This document shows positions 1 through 12,470 of a stretch of 64,000 nt of DNA, piece after piece. Where the stretch lies: contig NC_088926.1 in the NCBI RefSeq assembly GCF_038396675.1, forward strand, positions 25,210,001 to 25,274,000. The letters are read 5' to 3'. The notes below the pieces were generated by a model, which was not told where the DNA came from, searched no databases, and worked only from the letters and a program-made list of their open reading frames with translations. The DNA is from Hydra vulgaris. Its lineage: Eukaryota > Cnidaria > Hydrozoa > Anthoathecata > Hydridae. Made by a program: the position numbers and the translations under genes. Every line of letters starts with the position of its first letter. Positions within the stretch are counted from its first letter, which is position 1.

Positions 1-104
1 GAGAAACAAGTTGATCGCGGTACTATCAGGGACGTGGTGGGGATCGAACTCCAAATCTCTCGCTTATGAAGCAAGCGCTTTACCACAACACCACTACCGC
101 ATGT
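1..104 (-). repeat. tRNA-derived SINE head (truncated at window edge)
   Basis: Read on the minus strand this segment has a tRNA-like 5' part. The A-box-like stretch is followed by a B-box-like GTTCGATCCCCACCACGTCC stretch and an anticodon-stem-like GCTTCATAAGC region. It matches the better-preserved copy at 41700-41955 almost base for base over this part. The SINE tail would lie outside the window to the left. Transcription of the parent family would be by RNA polymerase III through the internal A and B boxes. This is a repeat copy, not a functional tRNA gene. Confidence 0.7.
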
Positions 105-1035
105 TTATTTTAAAAAATTTAACATATTTTAATTCATTTATACAAATGTTGAGAAAAACAGTTTATTTATATCAGAATTTTAAAAAAAATGTAATATTAA
201 ATTTAATTATTTAATATAAAAAAAAAAATTAAAAAAAAAAAAAAAAGAAAGAAAATAAACATTTCCTAATAGTAATAATAAAAAACGAGCTAAATACTAC
301 TTAACTTGCTTTTCCGTAATTAATACGATTGCAGTAATTTAAAAAAATCAATGTCTTTAAAAATTTAGAAATAAAGAGAATTTTATGACATCAAATTCAC
401 ATTAGGCTAATGCATTAAGCATTTTTATTTAAAATAAGGCCTTAAATCAAGTTCAACTGCTACATTCTTTAAAATATCATTGTCAAACATATGCTCTTAT
501 AAAACAATGCTTTTATATTCAATTAATCATAATCCCTTTTGTAACAGAAAGCAAAAGTTCCAAACAAATTTTTTTGCTGACCTGACATCAGCAGAGTATG
601 GAAATTTTGTGCCAACCTTATCCAATATCTAATTCAAACTCATTACATGTTATTTTAAAATTTATTATAATGTCAATAATTTATACAAAATTTTAAATTT
701 TTTTTTAAACAACAGGTTACTGAACCAACCTTACTTAATATACAGAATGTTTAGTAATGTCGGTTCAATAACTCGGTTCAGCAAAATTGTCCAGAATAAG
801 TTCTTGTTTTTGACTTTGAGTTATAAATAGTTCTGCACCACATATTTGATTTTCAAGACCTAAAATATGGGAGCTAAAAACTAATTTCAACACTCTGTTA
901 TTTGATAATCAAGAGCTGGATTTACCACGGTGAACCTCCTATGTCATGTTGATGTAGAAGCTTATTCCCCCACAAGGATCCTGGGCAGTGACTCCCAGAA
1001 AATTGAAATCAAAATTGCTGCCTGTGAGTTTCGAT

Positions 1036-1107
1036 ACTATTTTTGTAAAGGAGAAATGGTTTATGCGAGTTTTAACACTATTTTTGTAAAGGAAAAATGG
1101 TTTATAG
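1036..1107. repeat. Two-copy direct duplication, 41-bp spacing
   Basis: The block ACTATTTTTGTAAAGGA followed by an A-rich piece and ATGGTTTAT occurs at 1036 and again at 1077 with two substitutions. The rest of 105-1320 shows no recognisable gene. The short open frames there have no coding look. Confidence 0.7.
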
Positions 1108-1324
1108 AAACTTTTTTGAATTTCTCTTTGAAATAACCTAGCAAAGTTCATCTTTTACAAAATTTTTTTGTTCGGATAAGATTTTGTTCTTTCATAGTAC
1201 CTACTATAATCAGGTTGTCAATATTGCTTGTTTGTTTGGTTAATTCATGGTCAACAAAATTTACAAGTTATTGACAAAGAGCCACTCTGTGATAAAAATG
1301 TAGCTTTTTAGATTTTAGCTAAAG

Positions 1325-2040
1325 TGAATACGCCAGAGCAAATAGAGTTCGTATTTGAAATTGTTCTGGTTTGTTGAGTCCACCACATTTTGGGTTAAAG
1401 CATTTCATTTTTTGACAACACGGTTGGTGAGGAAGTTTTTTTTTCTGCGCAGTTTTGTACAAGTTGCGCTTTCAGTTATTTTGTGTGTCCATGCGGTCAA
1501 AGACTGTACTTTAAAGACTCGGTGTTTGGTTGAAGCTGAGGAAATGAGAAGTTAATTTTGTCAATTTTGCTGATGATCCTGTGTTGCTTAATAAAGTCTT
1601 CTCTTTCTCGCCATTCGGTTAGCGTTGTCAAGTTAAGTCTTAAAAGTCTCTAACGCATGTATTTCAAGTTGGCAATATGTTTTGTGGCTTGGTGTTGAAC
1701 TTGCTCAAGTTTGGCTATGTCTTGAGCTAGAAATGGCGATGGCTTGTACTGCATACTCAATGTGTGGGCAAACATATAAAGTATACAGATTGCGCCATAA
1801 TGCTAAACTTCGACCTCAAAAAGCTTTCTTGAGCCTACCAAACATTCGTTAGCCAGCTGATGCAGCTGTAAAGACTTGTTTTTTAACCATCAGATTAATA
1901 GTCAAAACAATGCTTAGGTCTCGCTCAGATGTTGCGCATGACAGCTGGTGCAGTTGGCCTGCCAAATTATTTATAGTGTAAATTGAAGTCGTTTTACTGG
2001 TGTTGCTGCGCCCAGTGTGCATCAAAAAACACAAGTCAAT
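1325..2040 (-). pseudogene. LINE reverse transcriptase, C-terminal remnant
   Basis: The minus-strand translation carries the usual C-terminal landmarks of a non-LTR retrotransposon ORF2, spread over several frames. In order they are ATSERDLSIVLTINLMVKKQ, then a PHIEYAVQA block (from RPHLEYA..W), then AKLEQVQHQATKHI, then LTTLTEWREKEDFI, and finally a terminal FLTNRVVKK..NALTQNVVD block. In this family these follow the polymerase core and lie in the thumb/connection region. Stops and frameshifts break it throughout, and the catalytic YADD part is absent. It is a dead 5'-truncated copy, as expected from incomplete target-primed reverse transcription. A related fragment lies at 13106-13352 on the other strand. 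Confidence 0.8.
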
Positions 2041-2384
2041 TTTTTTATCTTTATTAAAAGATTAGTTGGGGCACCTAATTTTGTGGAGACCCCTGTGTCA
2101 TGGCACACCCTGCTTATGTCTAAACCCGGGCCTTAATAAAAAATCAAAGTCAATTTTGCTTTTAATTGTGGAATAAAGATTGTCTACTAAATGATTTTTT
2201 AACTGCCATACTTGTTGATGGATGTGACAAAATTTAACTAACAGTATTGAACAATATTGGAGCATATGATCAACATAACAATATGAATAACACTACAACA
2301 AGATCAAAAACACCTATTAAAGACAAAAATCTTCAAAATCCACATTGTGGCTGTCCAAGTAACATTGATGGCTCAACTTTTCTA

Positions 2385-2465
2385 GACTTCCCCTTTCCCC
2401 TTGCCAACAATTGTCAAAAATATTTTGACTTCTCCCCACTTTTTATTGAAATAACTAATGGACTT
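2385..2465. repeat. Dispersed repeat fragment shared with 43207-43285
   Basis: A pyrimidine-rich block of CCCCTTGCCAACAAT, TTGACTTCTCCCC and TTATTGAAATAACTAATGGAC reappears in diverged form at 43207-43285. Both ends agree best around the AATGGAC end. It is a short dispersed repeat of unknown class. The remainder of 2050-2820 holds nothing I can identify. Confidence 0.45.
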
Positions 2466-3084
2466 ACCTTGACTATGTTTAAAATTTAATAAGTAGTATT
2501 ATAAAAAGTAACTTTACAAAACATAATTTTTCTTATATTTTTGTTTTTTTAACATTGATGTGTAAATGGTTATAGTTAATATATAGGGTAATAAATATTA
2601 TATTAAATAAAAAAGCATGTAAATTTTAAAGTTTATTTGAAATGGAACTGTTTCAAATTTCATTAATATCTAAAATTTAAAAAATACTAAAAAAAACAAA
2701 AAAAAACCTATACAAAACACGTTTTTCAGAGTGCTCTTTTTTTTTTTGAGTGGCAACTCTAAGCGAGACTAATTAATATTCCGCTATTCAGTCTTCAGAT
2801 CTCAGTGTTAATGGGTATTATCCTTTGATTCCCAAAGACTTTAAAAGTCACATGTTAGGCCTGGGAGTATACATACGCATTAATTCACATATTTGTCATG
2901 AAATCAGGCTCAAATCTTTTGACCATTCTTTTATGTACTTCCGCTTAGCACCTCTTCACTCTTCATCACCTTGTTCTTTATCGTTCTCCTTTTTCCCAAG
3001 AGTTTACTCTTTAAGATTTTTGTAATAAGATATAATTTCTGATCAAATTGACCATGTTCTCTCTCTTTATCCCTCTGCCAACAT

Positions 3085-3404
3085 CAGGGGTGTGGCGTCA
3101 TAAAAAAAAAAGTACCGACTCCAACTTCAGTTGTTGAAATTTTCAGAGTTGGACTTCCACTTTAAAGCAAAAATTTTGAAAAATTCTTTGAATTCTATAA
3201 AAAATATTACGCGATAAGTTAAAAAACTTTTTTTGCCAAATTTATAAAAAGTTCTTTGAGGTTTAGTATGAATATAAGGTTAATTGAATATTTTGTACAT
3301 GCACATGCAATACCGAGAAGTTTTACTATTGGAGTCAAAGTCGCAATTTTATTTAACAACTCCAACGCCGCTAAAAATGTCGCAACTCTGACTCCACAGT
3401 CCTG
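3085..3404. mobile_element. 320-bp non-autonomous hAT-like element (MITE) inserted in the LINE
   Basis: The ends are inverted: CAGGGGTGTGGCGTC on the left and GACTCCACAGTCCTG on the right. Internal CCAACTC/GGAGTCA-type repeats lie near each end. It splits the LINE reading exactly between SANI and VVTGDFN. The flanking octamers are GCCAACAT (3077-3084) and GCCGATGT (3405-3412), which agree at five of eight positions, with transitions at the other three. An 8-bp target duplication that has since drifted is the simplest reading and fits the hAT superfamily. No coding capacity. Confidence 0.75.
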
Positions 3405-3721
3405 GCCGATGTTGTTGTTACTGGTGACTTTAATGCTCATCACTTCAAATAACTTGGCTCTAATGCCACTGACCCTAAAATTTCAGCATCTCTCAAACTC
3501 AGATAGTTAACTTTGTGATTCATTTTCCTGACAAACCTAAACATTTACCTTTACTCCTTGATTTATATCTTGTCTCTGATCCTAGCTTATGTTCAGTCTC
3601 TCCTTTTTCTCTCTTGGGTGGTTCTAACCATGCTATGATCTCTTTTCATCTTGTACTTCCTTTTTGGACGAACCCTATCATCGCACTTACTACTACCCTT
3701 AAGCTAACTGGAACTATATAT

Positions 3722-3767
3722 ATGATTACGATTATATATAGCAGCTGCTATATATAATCGTAATCAT
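3722..3767. repeat. Perfect 46-bp palindrome at a LINE deletion junction
   Basis: The two 23-base arms are exact reverse complements with no spacer, centred on GCAG/CTGC. The right arm reads as LINE protein (AAIYNRNH) and continues in the LINE frame. The left arm is therefore the extra inverted copy, placed where the upstream LINE sequence stops. Confidence 0.9.
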
Positions 3768-4735
3768 TTTTCTTCATCTTTTTCAGAAGAACAACTCTTC
3801 AGAGAACAAACAGCTGCTTATTATCGAAAGAAATCAATGTAAAAAGGTGCTGTCTGATGTTACACTTCGTTATTCTCAGTTCACTAAATCTTGTATCTTA
3901 TCTCAGAAGTTAGGCTCTAGAGACGTTTGGAAAATCTTGAACAGCGTCGTTAACAAAGGTAGGTCTATTATTCTATCTCTCATTTATGGAACTGACCTTA
4001 CTACCTCTCCCATAGATAAGGCAGAACTATTTGCAAAGAACTTTTCTTCTAATTTGACTCTCCGATCTTATGGCCATTCTCTTTCTTTCATTCCAATTAA
4101 ACAGGTTAACCCATTGTTAGACATTCAAATCACTCCAGCTTCTGTTGCTAAAGTCATATCTCAATGAAACTCTTTTATGGATTGTAGTCCAGACAGCATT
4201 CCTATTATAGTCTTACAAAAGTGTTCTCCAGAACTCTCTTCATATCTCTCTGAACATTCTGACTCCTCCAATTATTGTCCAATCAGTCTTCTTTTTGTTA
4301 TTAGTCTTTGAGTCTTTGATAAACAAATTTTTCACATCCCATCTTGAACCAAATAACTTGCTGTTGGGCAACCAATATGGTTTTCAATCCTCTCGCTCTA
4401 CCGCTGACTTGCTAACTCCTGTGACTGAAAGATTTTATCAAGGCTATTGCTCTTGACATATCTAAAGCTTTTGAAAAAGTTTGGCATGCTGGTCTTCTCC
4501 AGAAGTTTGTTTCATATGGTGTATCTGGGAAAGTTTTTAAAATTATCAAATTGTTTCTTTCTGTTTTCTTGACGCCATCCTCGAAGGCCAACACTCTTCT
4601 TTATTTCCAGTTTCTTCTAGGGTACCTCAAGGTTCTATCCTTGGTCCTAATTTGTTTCTTATCTACATTAATGATCTTCCTGACAACCTTACATCTAAAG
4701 TAGCTCTTTTTGCTGATGACTCAGCTTTTAAAAAA

Positions 4736-5107
4736 TTGTTATGCAAATATAAGTTTATTTTGAAAATGACTTTTTCATCTTACTTACAACAATAATGCTT
4801 TTCGTTTATAACAACTTGCGCACTTAACCATAATGACATTAATGCTATAGTGCAATAATGCGATAGTGTAATATAAATCCAAACCGTTTTATAGAAAAAG
4901 AAGAAAAAAAGTTTTTTTTGCTTATTAATAAAATTACCTTTTATTTAGATGACAAAACAAAACCCTTATTTAGCAAATGTATACAAAAATATATAATGTA
5001 TTTTACATCCTGACTAACAACCTCTGCTATTATTGTTATTAGGTTAGGGCTTTGATAAAATATTTTGCCAGGGCTAAGGCTCTGGTTACTAGAATAAAAC
5101 AGTTTAC
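4736..5107. other. Gene-free AT-rich stretch (ERMP1 intron, left visible part)
   Basis: Between the end of the LINE fragment and the ERMP1 exon-4 donor I see no coding signal or structured repeat. It is presumed intronic because the ERMP1 message must continue leftwards. Confidence 0.5.
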
Positions 5108-8100
5108 CTTTTTAATTACAATACTTCCTAAGCAGTGTCCTAAACTAATGCCAAATAATGTAGGCAAACCAAATAATGGAAATGCAAACCACATATGAGT
5201 ATACCAAGTCATCATTGCATTAAATTTTATAAGAATACAGGATACGGCCAAGCTAGATACGATTCCAAATATATTTGAGATATTGATAACACAAAAAGAT
5301 AAAAAAACAGATGTAAACGAAGCAGCCTCAGGATTAGCTAGGAAAAAAATTATTTCAGAAAAATAAAAAAAATTAAAAAAAAAGAAGCAAATCATGGCTT
5401 AAATGAAGTGCAAGACATTGACATCCTGTAATGCTAAAATCCATACTTTAGCAATTAATGATCAAAATCAAACAGGTTTAGTAGACCAGTGAAGTGTCAA
5501 AGTCCGGCACTTACTTCAAATATTGCCAAATTATAATCCAAAAAAAATAAATACTAAAGTTACTAAAAGAAAAAAAGCTGCAAAAAAAAACTGCAAAAAA
5601 AAGAAAACATTTCAAAATACTACTATAGTAAGAATTTTTATTTTCTCTTTGGTTTTATAAAACATAAGAAATCTTATTATATTTAATTTTTTGAATTAAT
5701 AAATAAGTTGAAATGATTTTAAACTAAATTAAATATTTGATTAAGATTTCATAGAAATACTAAGTATGTATGTATCAGGCTTTGTTATGAATAAAATTTA
5801 TTTAACGCATTTGCATAACAGAGTTTTTGACATCATAGAGTTCTTTTTATTTACTTTTTATATTTATCATCATTAAACTTTCTGAACTATGGAAATTACT
5901 AAATTACCGCAAGACTACTTTAATTAAATAATTAACTAACGCAAAATGTAAAAATGTTATTATGTAATAATGTTATTGAATGTTTATTTATATGCTGGTT
6001 TTTAAAAATACTTTGTTTTAAAATGTTTATTTCTAGAGATTTCACCCAATTATATTGTGATTAAATATTATAGCGTTGTTTTTATTTTTAAAAAGTCAGC
6101 AAGTAATAAACTAAAAACTTTAATATAGGAAAAAAAACCGAGCAATCGAGTTAATTTTTAAATCAGACATTTCAAATAAAATAATTTTATTTTTTTATTA
6201 CAAAGTTATTGAAAAACGCTTGTGTTATTAAAATGTGTTAATACTTGTGTTACTTAATTAACTTTAATATACGCTTTATAAATATTTTTTACAAAGAATT
6301 TAATTTCTAGCAAAATAAAATAAAAAGGTGGAGTAAAACCCTTATAGTTTTAAATGATAGATAATTCTGGTGAAAAAGAAAAATTTGCTTATTGAACTAT
6401 ATTTAATAACATTCACACCTTTAGTTTTAATCAAAACTAAGCATTACATGGTTAAATATGAGAAATATATTTTGTATAGGCTAGTTTACTTTAAGTGTAT
6501 ATGCTTTTAATAAAATTGTCTGTCAAGTGATAAAATCAAACATGTAGAAACTACAGAACTAAACTTTTACGTTACATGGTCGAGTTAGTTAAAAGTAAAG
6601 TTTTTTAAAGTAATATTTATTGCTGTTTAGCAATAACCAGCAATAAATATGTATTTCTAATACCTGAATATTTTGATTATTTTGATATTTCAATAAAAAA
6701 TGAGATTTACATTATCATAATATAACTCTCACTTAAAATACTGATTTAAAAAAATCTGTATAGTTATTTTAATATTATCAAACAAAAAAGTTTTTAGCAT
6801 AAAGGATAATTGCTCTAGGCTCGACACTTTAAAACAAGGTCATGTATGTATGTATGTATGTATGTATGTATGTATGTATGTATGTATGTATGTATGTATG
6901 TATGCATGTATGTATGTATGCATGTATGTATGGAGGTCCCCTGTATATATAAATACCCCCTTCCTATATACATAAATACCCCCTTTCTCCCTAAATTGTG
7001 ATTAATTTATTAACGACCCCTATGTAAAAAATTCAAATATAAAAAGATGAAAAATAAAAACAATAAAAAAGTACCTGATAACTTTGCTTGCTTATACAAC
7101 TTTAGCAAAATATACAAAACGACAACAGCGCAGGTCATATAACATAACACCTTGTGTAGACGAAATGGATAGTGTACCATAAATATTCCAAGAACATCGT
7201 AAAAAATACTATTTCCATGCTTATAACCAGCTGGGTCCTTTAAATAGTCTGAATTTGCCATTGACTTTATTAATTCTAGAATATTGTCACCAGATCTTTG
7301 AATGGACCCAATAGGGATAGCATCAGCATTGTCATAACGAGTATGGTAAATATAACCATTACTAACAAAAGCCAGATCGATACCTACAATAAACATAAGC
7401 AAACAAAACTTTATTTAAAGAAAATAGTATAAAAATTGAAATAAAAAATTTTATTTTTTATTTGTTTAATTTTAATATTTGTTAGCACTCTAATATTGCA
7501 GAAACAAAAAAATTATTAATATTAAAATCATTAATTTTTTATAAACATTAAAACTTTGAGGGAAAAAAAGAAGGAAAAGTTGCTATTGATTACAAATATT
7601 TTTAAATTTAATTAAAAAGTAAAAGCTTTTTAAATAAATCGACCAATTTTGTATTTTAGAAAATTTAATTTAAATCAACTTTTTTGTTTTTGTTTGTTTG
7701 ATTATCTTTAATAACAATTTATATTTAATAAATAAAATAGATTATTTCCATAAATATGCGTGCACAGATTTTTAACAAAAAATATTTGCACACAAGAATT
7801 ATTATACATGTATTTTTGAAAAACAAACAAGAACAATATCATAAGTTTTACTTAAGAAAAACTTATGATATTATAAACTTAAGAAATAGCCACCACCGAC
7901 ATTAATTGGTTCAGCATTCTAGACAAAAAAATTGTTTCTTCATTCATTTTTATATAAATAATTGTACCCAACTATAAATAACAAATTAATAAACTTATTT
8001 TCATTACAAAACAACACACTTTCATAACTAACAAGCAACTGAAAAGTATAAAAAACAGCTGAAAATCTCTTAAACGAGAAATAATAAACAATAGCACGTA

Positions 8101-11100
8101 GATAAAAAAGTTTAATCATGAAATAATATTCTTAATTTTGACATAATATTCTTTAATTTTTCTAAAACTATCTTTAATTTAAACGTTCACGCAACATCTC
8201 GAAAGAAGTAATATTTAATCAATCCAAAAACAAACACAAGCAGCCAATAAAAAATAGCTAAAACAAAAACAAACTCCTTAAATATAAATAACATTTAAAT
8301 ATATAACATTTAAATATAATAACATTTAAATATAATAACATATAAATATAATAACATATAAATATATAACATTTAAATATAATAACATTTAAATATATAA
8401 CATTTAAATATAATAACATATAAATATATAACATTTAAATATAATAACATTTAAATATATAACATTTAAATATAATAACATATAAATATATAACATTTAA
8501 ATATAATAACATTTAAATATATAACTTTTAAATATAATAACATTTAAATATATAACATTTAAATATAATAACATTTAAATATATAACATTTAAATATAAT
8601 AACATTTAAATATATAACATTTAAATATAATAACATATAAATATATAACATTTAAATATAATAACATTTAAATATATAACATTTAAATATAATAACATAT
8701 AAATATATAACATTTAAATATAATAACATTTAAATATATAACATTTAAATATAATAACATTTAAATATATAACATTTAAATATAATAACATATAAATATA
8801 TAACATTTAAATATAATAACATTTAAATATATAACATTTAAATATAATAACATTTAAATATATAACATTAAACAACATCTAACAAAAAAAAATCATAGAC
8901 TAAACATTTGATTCAATCAAACAATTTACAAAAACATTTTGGAAAATGTCATTAAAACATTTTCAAAAGTACTACACATAAGCTTTCCTTACCAAATTTA
9001 AATTTTTACCAACTGCTAACTTAATAATAGCATTATTATAATATGAATATTAGCAATTCAGTGGGTAAAAGCAAGTAATATTTAGTAAGTGTAATTTTTA
9101 TTGAAATCTGGCATGTTGGCATTTAAAAATTGATGCCATAATCGTCATTTTTTTAGTCAACAATTGACTTGCTGTGTTTTAGGCTAGACAAGTAGCATGA
9201 GATACCATAGTTAGAACACACAACAAAGAAATGAATTAGGTTGATTGAGAACAATCGTTTACTTTATGTTAAAAAAAGTGTAGCGTTTAGTTATCATTCA
9301 TTCAAAAAATTATTACATTATTTTTTTAATGATGTCAGTTGTTTTTTTTAATATGAAACTAAACAGATGGGCTTCAACTAGAAAGTTTATTATTTTAGGG
9401 GTTCTATTTTTTTAATTTAGTACTAAAAGTATCTTAAAAAATTCTTATGTTTCAGAATAGTAAAAGGGAGAGAAATATTTTTTTAAATAGTACAAAAATT
9501 TCAATATTCAAAAAATTGGGCGCTCAAATTAAATACTTATTTAAACTGCTGTTCTCCATTGTGAATAATGTTTTTTAACTTTATATTATGTTGGGGAAAT
9601 ATATAGTGACAAATTAGTCTTCAAACTCTTGGCAAAATAAGTTTCTTTTTAAAAAGTTACTACGAAAAAGTTTCTTAAGATTTTGGGGCTTCTAGTACTA
9701 GTTTCTTAAATACAAGCTTCTGATATAAAAAAAAATGTGTAAGTTAATAACGATTATTATTATTCAAAATTATTGGTAAACTAAATTTGTTGGTACACCA
9801 AAAATAACAACATAAAGAAAATTAAAAATGAAACTTGCAATAACATGTATTTTCCATGTAAAACATAAGAGAAAGATTATTATATTTAAATTTATTTTTT
9901 TGTTTTTAATTTAAAAGTACAAAATTTACTAGATATTGAATTTTGCTGTTTAAACTTGCTTGCTGCTCTTGTGCAGTGAACGAATCTCATTCTAACCCTT
10001 AAATGTTGTTCTTCCCATATAAAATAATTTTGAAATAGCATATTGCAAAAAAAGCTCTTTACCTAACATTCTATTCAACCGATATTGGCAAACTAAGCAA
10101 GTTGCTTACCTTAAAGCTTTAATTAAGTTTTTTTATTTACTACGCTTTTAAAGAACAATACAAATGTATTGTTTAAACTAGAAATGATGTTTGATATACG
10201 CCATGCACAAGCCAACCAAAAAATAAAAAACAATGAAAATAGACAGTTTCTTGTGCTGCAAAAGCAGGAATGCATTAGTTCACTTGGTGCAGTTGACAGA
10301 AATTAGTAGATAGAAAACACAATAACTAAATTAAAAAATGCAAGAGAAACAACATGCAGCATCAGTCACTTCAACAACTGAAGCAAGTGTTGTATTGCTA
10401 TCACATAGATTCTGCATAAATGAAGAATCAGAATATGATTCAGACATTAATGTGCCAATAACTGTGCCAACAAATGCAAGCAGTAGAAAACAATAGTCTC
10501 TACAAAGGTATCATCAACACTGGATTGTACAAACACAAGCTTTCTTAAATCTGTTATGGCAAACACACTGATTGAGTCTTGAACAGAATTAGTCTTACTG
10601 CTATTGAAAAGCACAACTTATTGCTAGTGCCAGCAGAATTGGATTGAGATATCAAGAGGAATTAGGCTTGCACATAGCCCCATAAAATTAATTGTCTAGT
10701 GGGATTGTAAGCTGCTACCAGATATGCTGCTGATAAAGCAATTAAAAAGGCTGTCTGAAAAGGATGATACCACACTCATAGTGTCTTAGCCAGAAAATAA
10801 TGAGAAAATTCAACTGGTAAAAAATATTATTCTTGATTACGGATCACATTTGTTAAGAAACCTTACAACCAGCAGCATAACTCTCAAATCTTCACATACC
10901 TAAAACATTTTTTAAGATCATTCAAATAGATGAGTTTTTACTTGCTGGTTGATTGATCAGTAACATGAGACACAGAGGCAGTATCTTCGGCAAGCTGTGG
11001 AGAGTCATCTCAAAACTTTCAAAGTGCAATTTGAAGGAACTTAGTTATATCTAGTTTTTGTAGACTGTGTGTTTTAGCTTGTGTGTTGAATAAACTTATT

Positions 11101-12470
11101 TTAGTTTGTGTGATAAATTTGTTGTGTTTGCAAATATTGTGTGATGAATAAACTTATTAAAGACCTGTGAGTTTGAAATTTGAGTCAAGTTTAAAAACTT
11201 TAAATAATCACATATCATACAAGAGCACTGAAACTTTTACTGTAAAGAAAATGGTTATTTTTTAGAGATTTTTTATGACTGTTAGGGGGTCCCAAAAAAC
11301 ATAATTTCAAAATTGTTGAATCTCACTATCCAAAAAGACAATAAACACTACTTTTTTAGGGGTAGTCTATTTTTTGACATGTTTATAACTTACCTAAGCA
11401 AATTTTATTTGTGGGAAAATTAAATTTTGTATCAAAATAAACTATTTATACCAACAAGATTTCCATAACGCACAAAAACACGAAAATCAGTATCAGATGG
11501 AACTAAACCAGCTTCAAATATTTCTTGGGCAACAACTGAAGCAAATGGATATTTTGCTGAAGAAGCATACAACTGTAGTATCCAGGGATGGTCTGGACCA
11601 GTCTGAAACACAAATTCCCTTCCACCTTAAAAAAAAATTAATTGCAATATAAAACAAAAGTAAAGAAGAATAACAAACTTTAAAATAATAAAAGCTGTTA
11701 AACATAATATTAACAGACATACCTGAACCAGCAGCTTCTAAGTTAACAACAGCTTTCACCAAAGGAAACCATTTATGTTCTAAAACAAAGCCATGACTTC
11801 CTGCAAGACCGCCCTCTTCAGCACCATTAAACAAAAAAATTATTCCATACTTCAACTTTTCAGGATCACTTAATGCAATGCATCGCAAAACCTCTAATAA
11901 AACAGCACAACTTACACCATCATCGCTTGCACCTTCTGTGCCCATAACTGTATCAAAATGAGCATTTGCTAATAAATATGTATCAGTAGGATTTGATGAA
12001 ATCTTTACTAAAACATTTGTAATATTTTCATAAGTGCTTGTGAAAGCAACAATCTTTTGTACAAAAGCAAAGGACCCGGATACAGTTTGTAAATCAATCT
12101 CAATATTAAAACCTTTGTTAGCTTCATCTTTGATAGCATTTAATTTTTTTATAAGTAGGTTCACTGCTTCTACATCACTTTCGTAGCTTCCAGCAACACG
12201 ATGACCAATTCTAGTCAAATCATATAAGTGCTTTTGGGCTCGAAATCCGCTAAAAGTATGGTTTTCAGTCGTTAAATTTTTTGGATCAGGAAGAAATAAA
12301 TCAGATACTCTAACACTGTATACGACAGCAGACACTGATAGCACGATTATCAAAAAATGAACTGGGCCATAAAAATGTTTTTGATTGTTCAATTGTTTAT
12401 GATTAGACTTTTTGTCCAAATAGCTATCGCCTCGATTTTGTTCACGAACCTTTCGTTGGCGAACAAACAT
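5108..12470 (-). CDS. ERMP1: Endoplasmic reticulum metallopeptidase 1 (M28 family), 5' half, four exons
   Basis: Exons on the minus strand are 11723-12470, 11452-11625, 7075-7383 and 5108-5337. All have GT-AG borders and join in frame to about 487 residues. Vertebrate ERMP1 is about 900, so the C-terminal half lies left of the window. A basic N-terminus precedes a transmembrane segment at about 33-56. The lumenal zinc peptidase domain follows, with M28 signatures: ANAHFDT (H171), ASDDG (D183), FNGAEEG (catalytic E218, ligand E219), NLEAAGSG (E245) and [10 protein letters not shown] (H321). Exons 3 and 4 add several membrane helices. The family is an ER-membrane metallopeptidase whose domain faces the lumen. 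All expected metal ligands are present, so the enzyme looks active. The start ATG at 12470 has A at -3 and is the first in the exon. Introns are swollen by repeats. Splice positions are inferred from sequence only. Confidence 0.93.
6842..6932. repeat. (TATG)n microsatellite
   Basis: About 22 tetranucleotide units with two TGCA interruptions near the right end. It lies inside the ERMP1 intron between exons 3 and 4. Confidence 0.97.
7836..7871. repeat. Short hairpin in an ERMP1 intron
   Basis: Perfect 14-bp arms (ATATCATAAGTTTT and its complement) around an 8-nt spacer. It lies in the intron between exons 2 and 3. No function is suggested by its surroundings. Confidence 0.8.
8281..8870. repeat. 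AT-rich minisatellite, alternating 15/16-bp units
   Basis: Units of AACATTTAAATATAT (15) and AACATTTAAATATAAT (16) alternate for nearly 600 bp, giving a 31-bp higher-order period. A recurrent variant has AACATATAAATATAT. The array sits in the largest visible ERMP1 intron. The unit holds the palindrome ATTTAAAT, so single strands could fold. Confidence 0.97.
10320..11050 (+). pseudogene. Degenerate transposase-like relic
   Basis: Plus-strand frames hold pieces that look protein-derived although heavily broken. They are [53 protein letters not shown], then [16 protein letters not shown] and [17 protein letters not shown]. The last two resemble the block LHWDGKLLPD..... followed by an RLPI.VSG-like segment in a DDE-type transposase family of invertebrates. 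That family assignment is a weak inference from memory. The relic lies inside the ERMP1 intron, in the antisense direction to the gene. Confidence 0.35.

Larger units (their letters stand above)
2823..4735 (+). pseudogene. Jockey-type LINE ORF2 (endonuclease + reverse transcriptase), interrupted and deleted
   Basis: The plus-strand translation follows the order of an APE-endonuclease/RT protein. It begins with MLGLGVYIRINSH, FMYFRLAPLHS and, after a frameshift, DHVLSLYPSANI. After a 320-bp insertion it resumes with VVTGDFNAHH (endonuclease GDFN motif) and LPLLLDLYLVSDPSLCSVSP. A deletion then removes the end of the endonuclease. It picks up again at KKVLSDVTLRYSQ, QKLGSRDVWKILNS and KAELFAKNFSS, and loses another stretch before SDSSNYCPISLL. 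It ends with [20 protein letters not shown] and LFADDSA, the RT active-site region. Frameshifts and stops are frequent. It is cut off just after the catalytic ADD, so no 3' end is present. It is a dead copy and useful as a host for dating the insertion inside it. Confidence 0.85.

Noticed and set aside
3219-3510. Overlapping frames of 74 and 84 codons as possible ERMP1 3' exons or new genes
   Set aside because: They run through the MITE at 3085-3404 and its inner repeats, with no ERMP1-like sequence.
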